From NCBI GenBank assembly GCA_963741845.1, contig CAVUJV010000024.1, forward strand, positions 186,001 through 250,000: a stretch of 64,000 bases of DNA, in the 5' to 3' direction. A program made the translations under genes and the position numbers. A model generated the notes under the pieces. It was not told where the DNA came from. It searched no databases and saw only the letters and a list, made by a program, of their open reading frames with translations. This document shows positions 63,539 through 64,000 of the stretch, piece by piece (position 1 is the first letter of the stretch; each line of letters opens with the position of its first letter). Source of the DNA: Roseiarcus sp963741845 (GTDB lineage: Bacteria; Pseudomonadota; Alphaproteobacteria; Rhizobiales; Beijerinckiaceae).

Positions 63539-64000
63539 ATGCCCTTCGTGGCCCGACGCACTCTCCTCCGAAAGGTTCTGCGCGCCGCTCTTTGGACGGG
63601 GCTGGCGCTCGCTCTCGTTTTTGCCGGCCTCGTCGCGCTTTATGCTGTGGTCCCCCCTGTCTCGACGCTGATGCTCGCGAGACTCGCCGAGGGAAAGTCC
63701 TACCAGCGGATCTACGTTCCGCTCGCGAAAATAGCGCCGGCGGCGGCCGCGGCCGTGGTCGCTTCCGAGGACGCGTCTTTCTGCGACAATGACGGGGTGG
63801 ACTGGGATTCGCTCACCGCCGTGCTTGGCCGCAGGAACGGACCGAATCGCGGCGCCTCGACCATCACGATGCAGACCGCGAAGAACCTCTTTCTGTGGCC
63901 GGGCCGCTCCTACATTCGCAAGGGGCTCGAAATCCCGATCGCATTGACGCTCGGCGCGATCTGGCCGAAGCGGCGAACTCTTGAAATCTATCTCAACATC
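63539..64000 (+). CDS. mtgA: monofunctional biosynthetic peptidoglycan transglycosylase, partial at the window edge
   Basis: The first 154 residues of MtgA, a GT51 enzyme that polymerises lipid II into glycan strands. One transmembrane helix lies near residues 17-38. The GT51 motifs are VASEDASFCDNDGVDWDSL with the catalytic Glu, RGASTITMQTAKNLFLWPGR, and KRRTLEIYLNI at the cut. The ATG at 63539 gives the usual short cytosolic N-terminus. About 80 residues remain beyond the window. It is 159 bases after the GntR gene and probably independent. Confidence 0.93.
   Translation, partial: MPFVARRTLLRKVLRAALWTGLALALVFAGLVALYAVVPPVSTLMLARLAEGKSYQRIYVPLAKIAPAAAAAVVASEDASFCDNDGVDWDSLTAVLGRRNGPNRGASTITMQTAKNLFLWPGRSYIRKGLEIPIALTLGAIWPKRRTLEIYLNI

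Noticed and set aside
1..64000. Insertion sequences, prophage genes, tRNA or rRNA genes, attachment sites
   Set aside because: None was recognised. No transposase or integrase motifs, no terminal inverted repeats with target duplications and no cloverleaf-like sequences stood out.

Overview
The window is 64 kb of very GC-rich DNA with tightly packed operons. Start codons often overlap the preceding stop (ATGA or GTGA). Gene content points to an alphaproteobacterium, most likely of the Hyphomicrobiales (Rhizobiales): an OpgC-type glucan-modifying membrane protein, an otsB-GH15-otsA trehalose operon under an EcfG-like stress promoter, citryl-CoA lyase and PaaK-type ligase genes, MtgA, and several catabolic gene sets typical of soil or plant-associated metabolic generalists. 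No tRNA, rRNA, CRISPR array, insertion sequence or phage gene was seen.

Layout. (1) 0.1-7.4 kb, plus strand: GntR/FCD regulator, cupin, Ldh-type dehydrogenase, RidA protein, FAH-family hydrolase, SDR, FAD monooxygenase, ACMSD-like amidohydrolase and second cupin, probably one operon for an aromatic or amino-aromatic compound. (2) 7.4-14.5 kb, minus strand: OYE-type oxidoreductase, RidA, acyl-CoA dehydrogenase, enoyl-CoA hydratase, SDR and a fused FAD monooxygenase/OYE of the salicylyl-CoA 5-hydroxylase / 2-aminobenzoyl-CoA monooxygenase-reductase type. This is a CoA-thioester aromatic pathway. (3) 15.2-18.1 kb: OpgC, SGNH hydrolase and aldo-keto reductase. (4) 18.1-22.2 kb: trehalose operon. 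(5) 22.4-27.0 kb: small hypothetical protein, indolepyruvate oxidoreductase and SDR. (6) 27.0-48.9 kb, all minus strand: a large catabolic island. It holds a Liv-type ABC importer with solute-binding protein and AraC regulator, an ABC ATPase fused to a Tm-1-like domain next to a TIM-barrel partner, a giant flotillin, two CoxG-like SRPBCC proteins, a three-component molybdenum hydroxylase with MoxR and VWA maturation proteins, an amidohydrolase, an MBL lactonase-like protein and an SMP-30/isochorismatase fusion. (7) 49.2-55.8 kb: an extracytoplasmic flavin electron-transfer module (ApbE, PepSY-flavodoxin-FNR membrane reductase, DUF2271 protein) with its own two-component system. (8) 56.0-63.4 kb: SulP transporter, methyltransferase, and a GST / VOC / PaaK-type ligase / citryl-CoA lyase operon divergent from a GntR regulator. 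(9) The right edge cuts mtgA.

Sequence quality matters here. Sixteen otherwise well-conserved genes need about 23 single frameshifts to read through. At least two lie in short G or C runs. I read these as consensus indels, probably from long-read assembly, rather than mass pseudogenisation, and I give the gene boundaries that result when the frames are joined. Frameshift positions are good to roughly 10-20 bases.

The most unusual material is in region 6. A flotillin-like scaffold of about 1,100 residues carries at least 43 in-register 11-residue repeats. It sits directly upstream of two CoxG-like proteins and a Cox-like but non-CODH molybdenum hydroxylase whose large subunit appears split behind a proline-rich tail. 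The same strand carries an ABC ATPase fused to half of a Tm-1-like protein, with the other half encoded next door.
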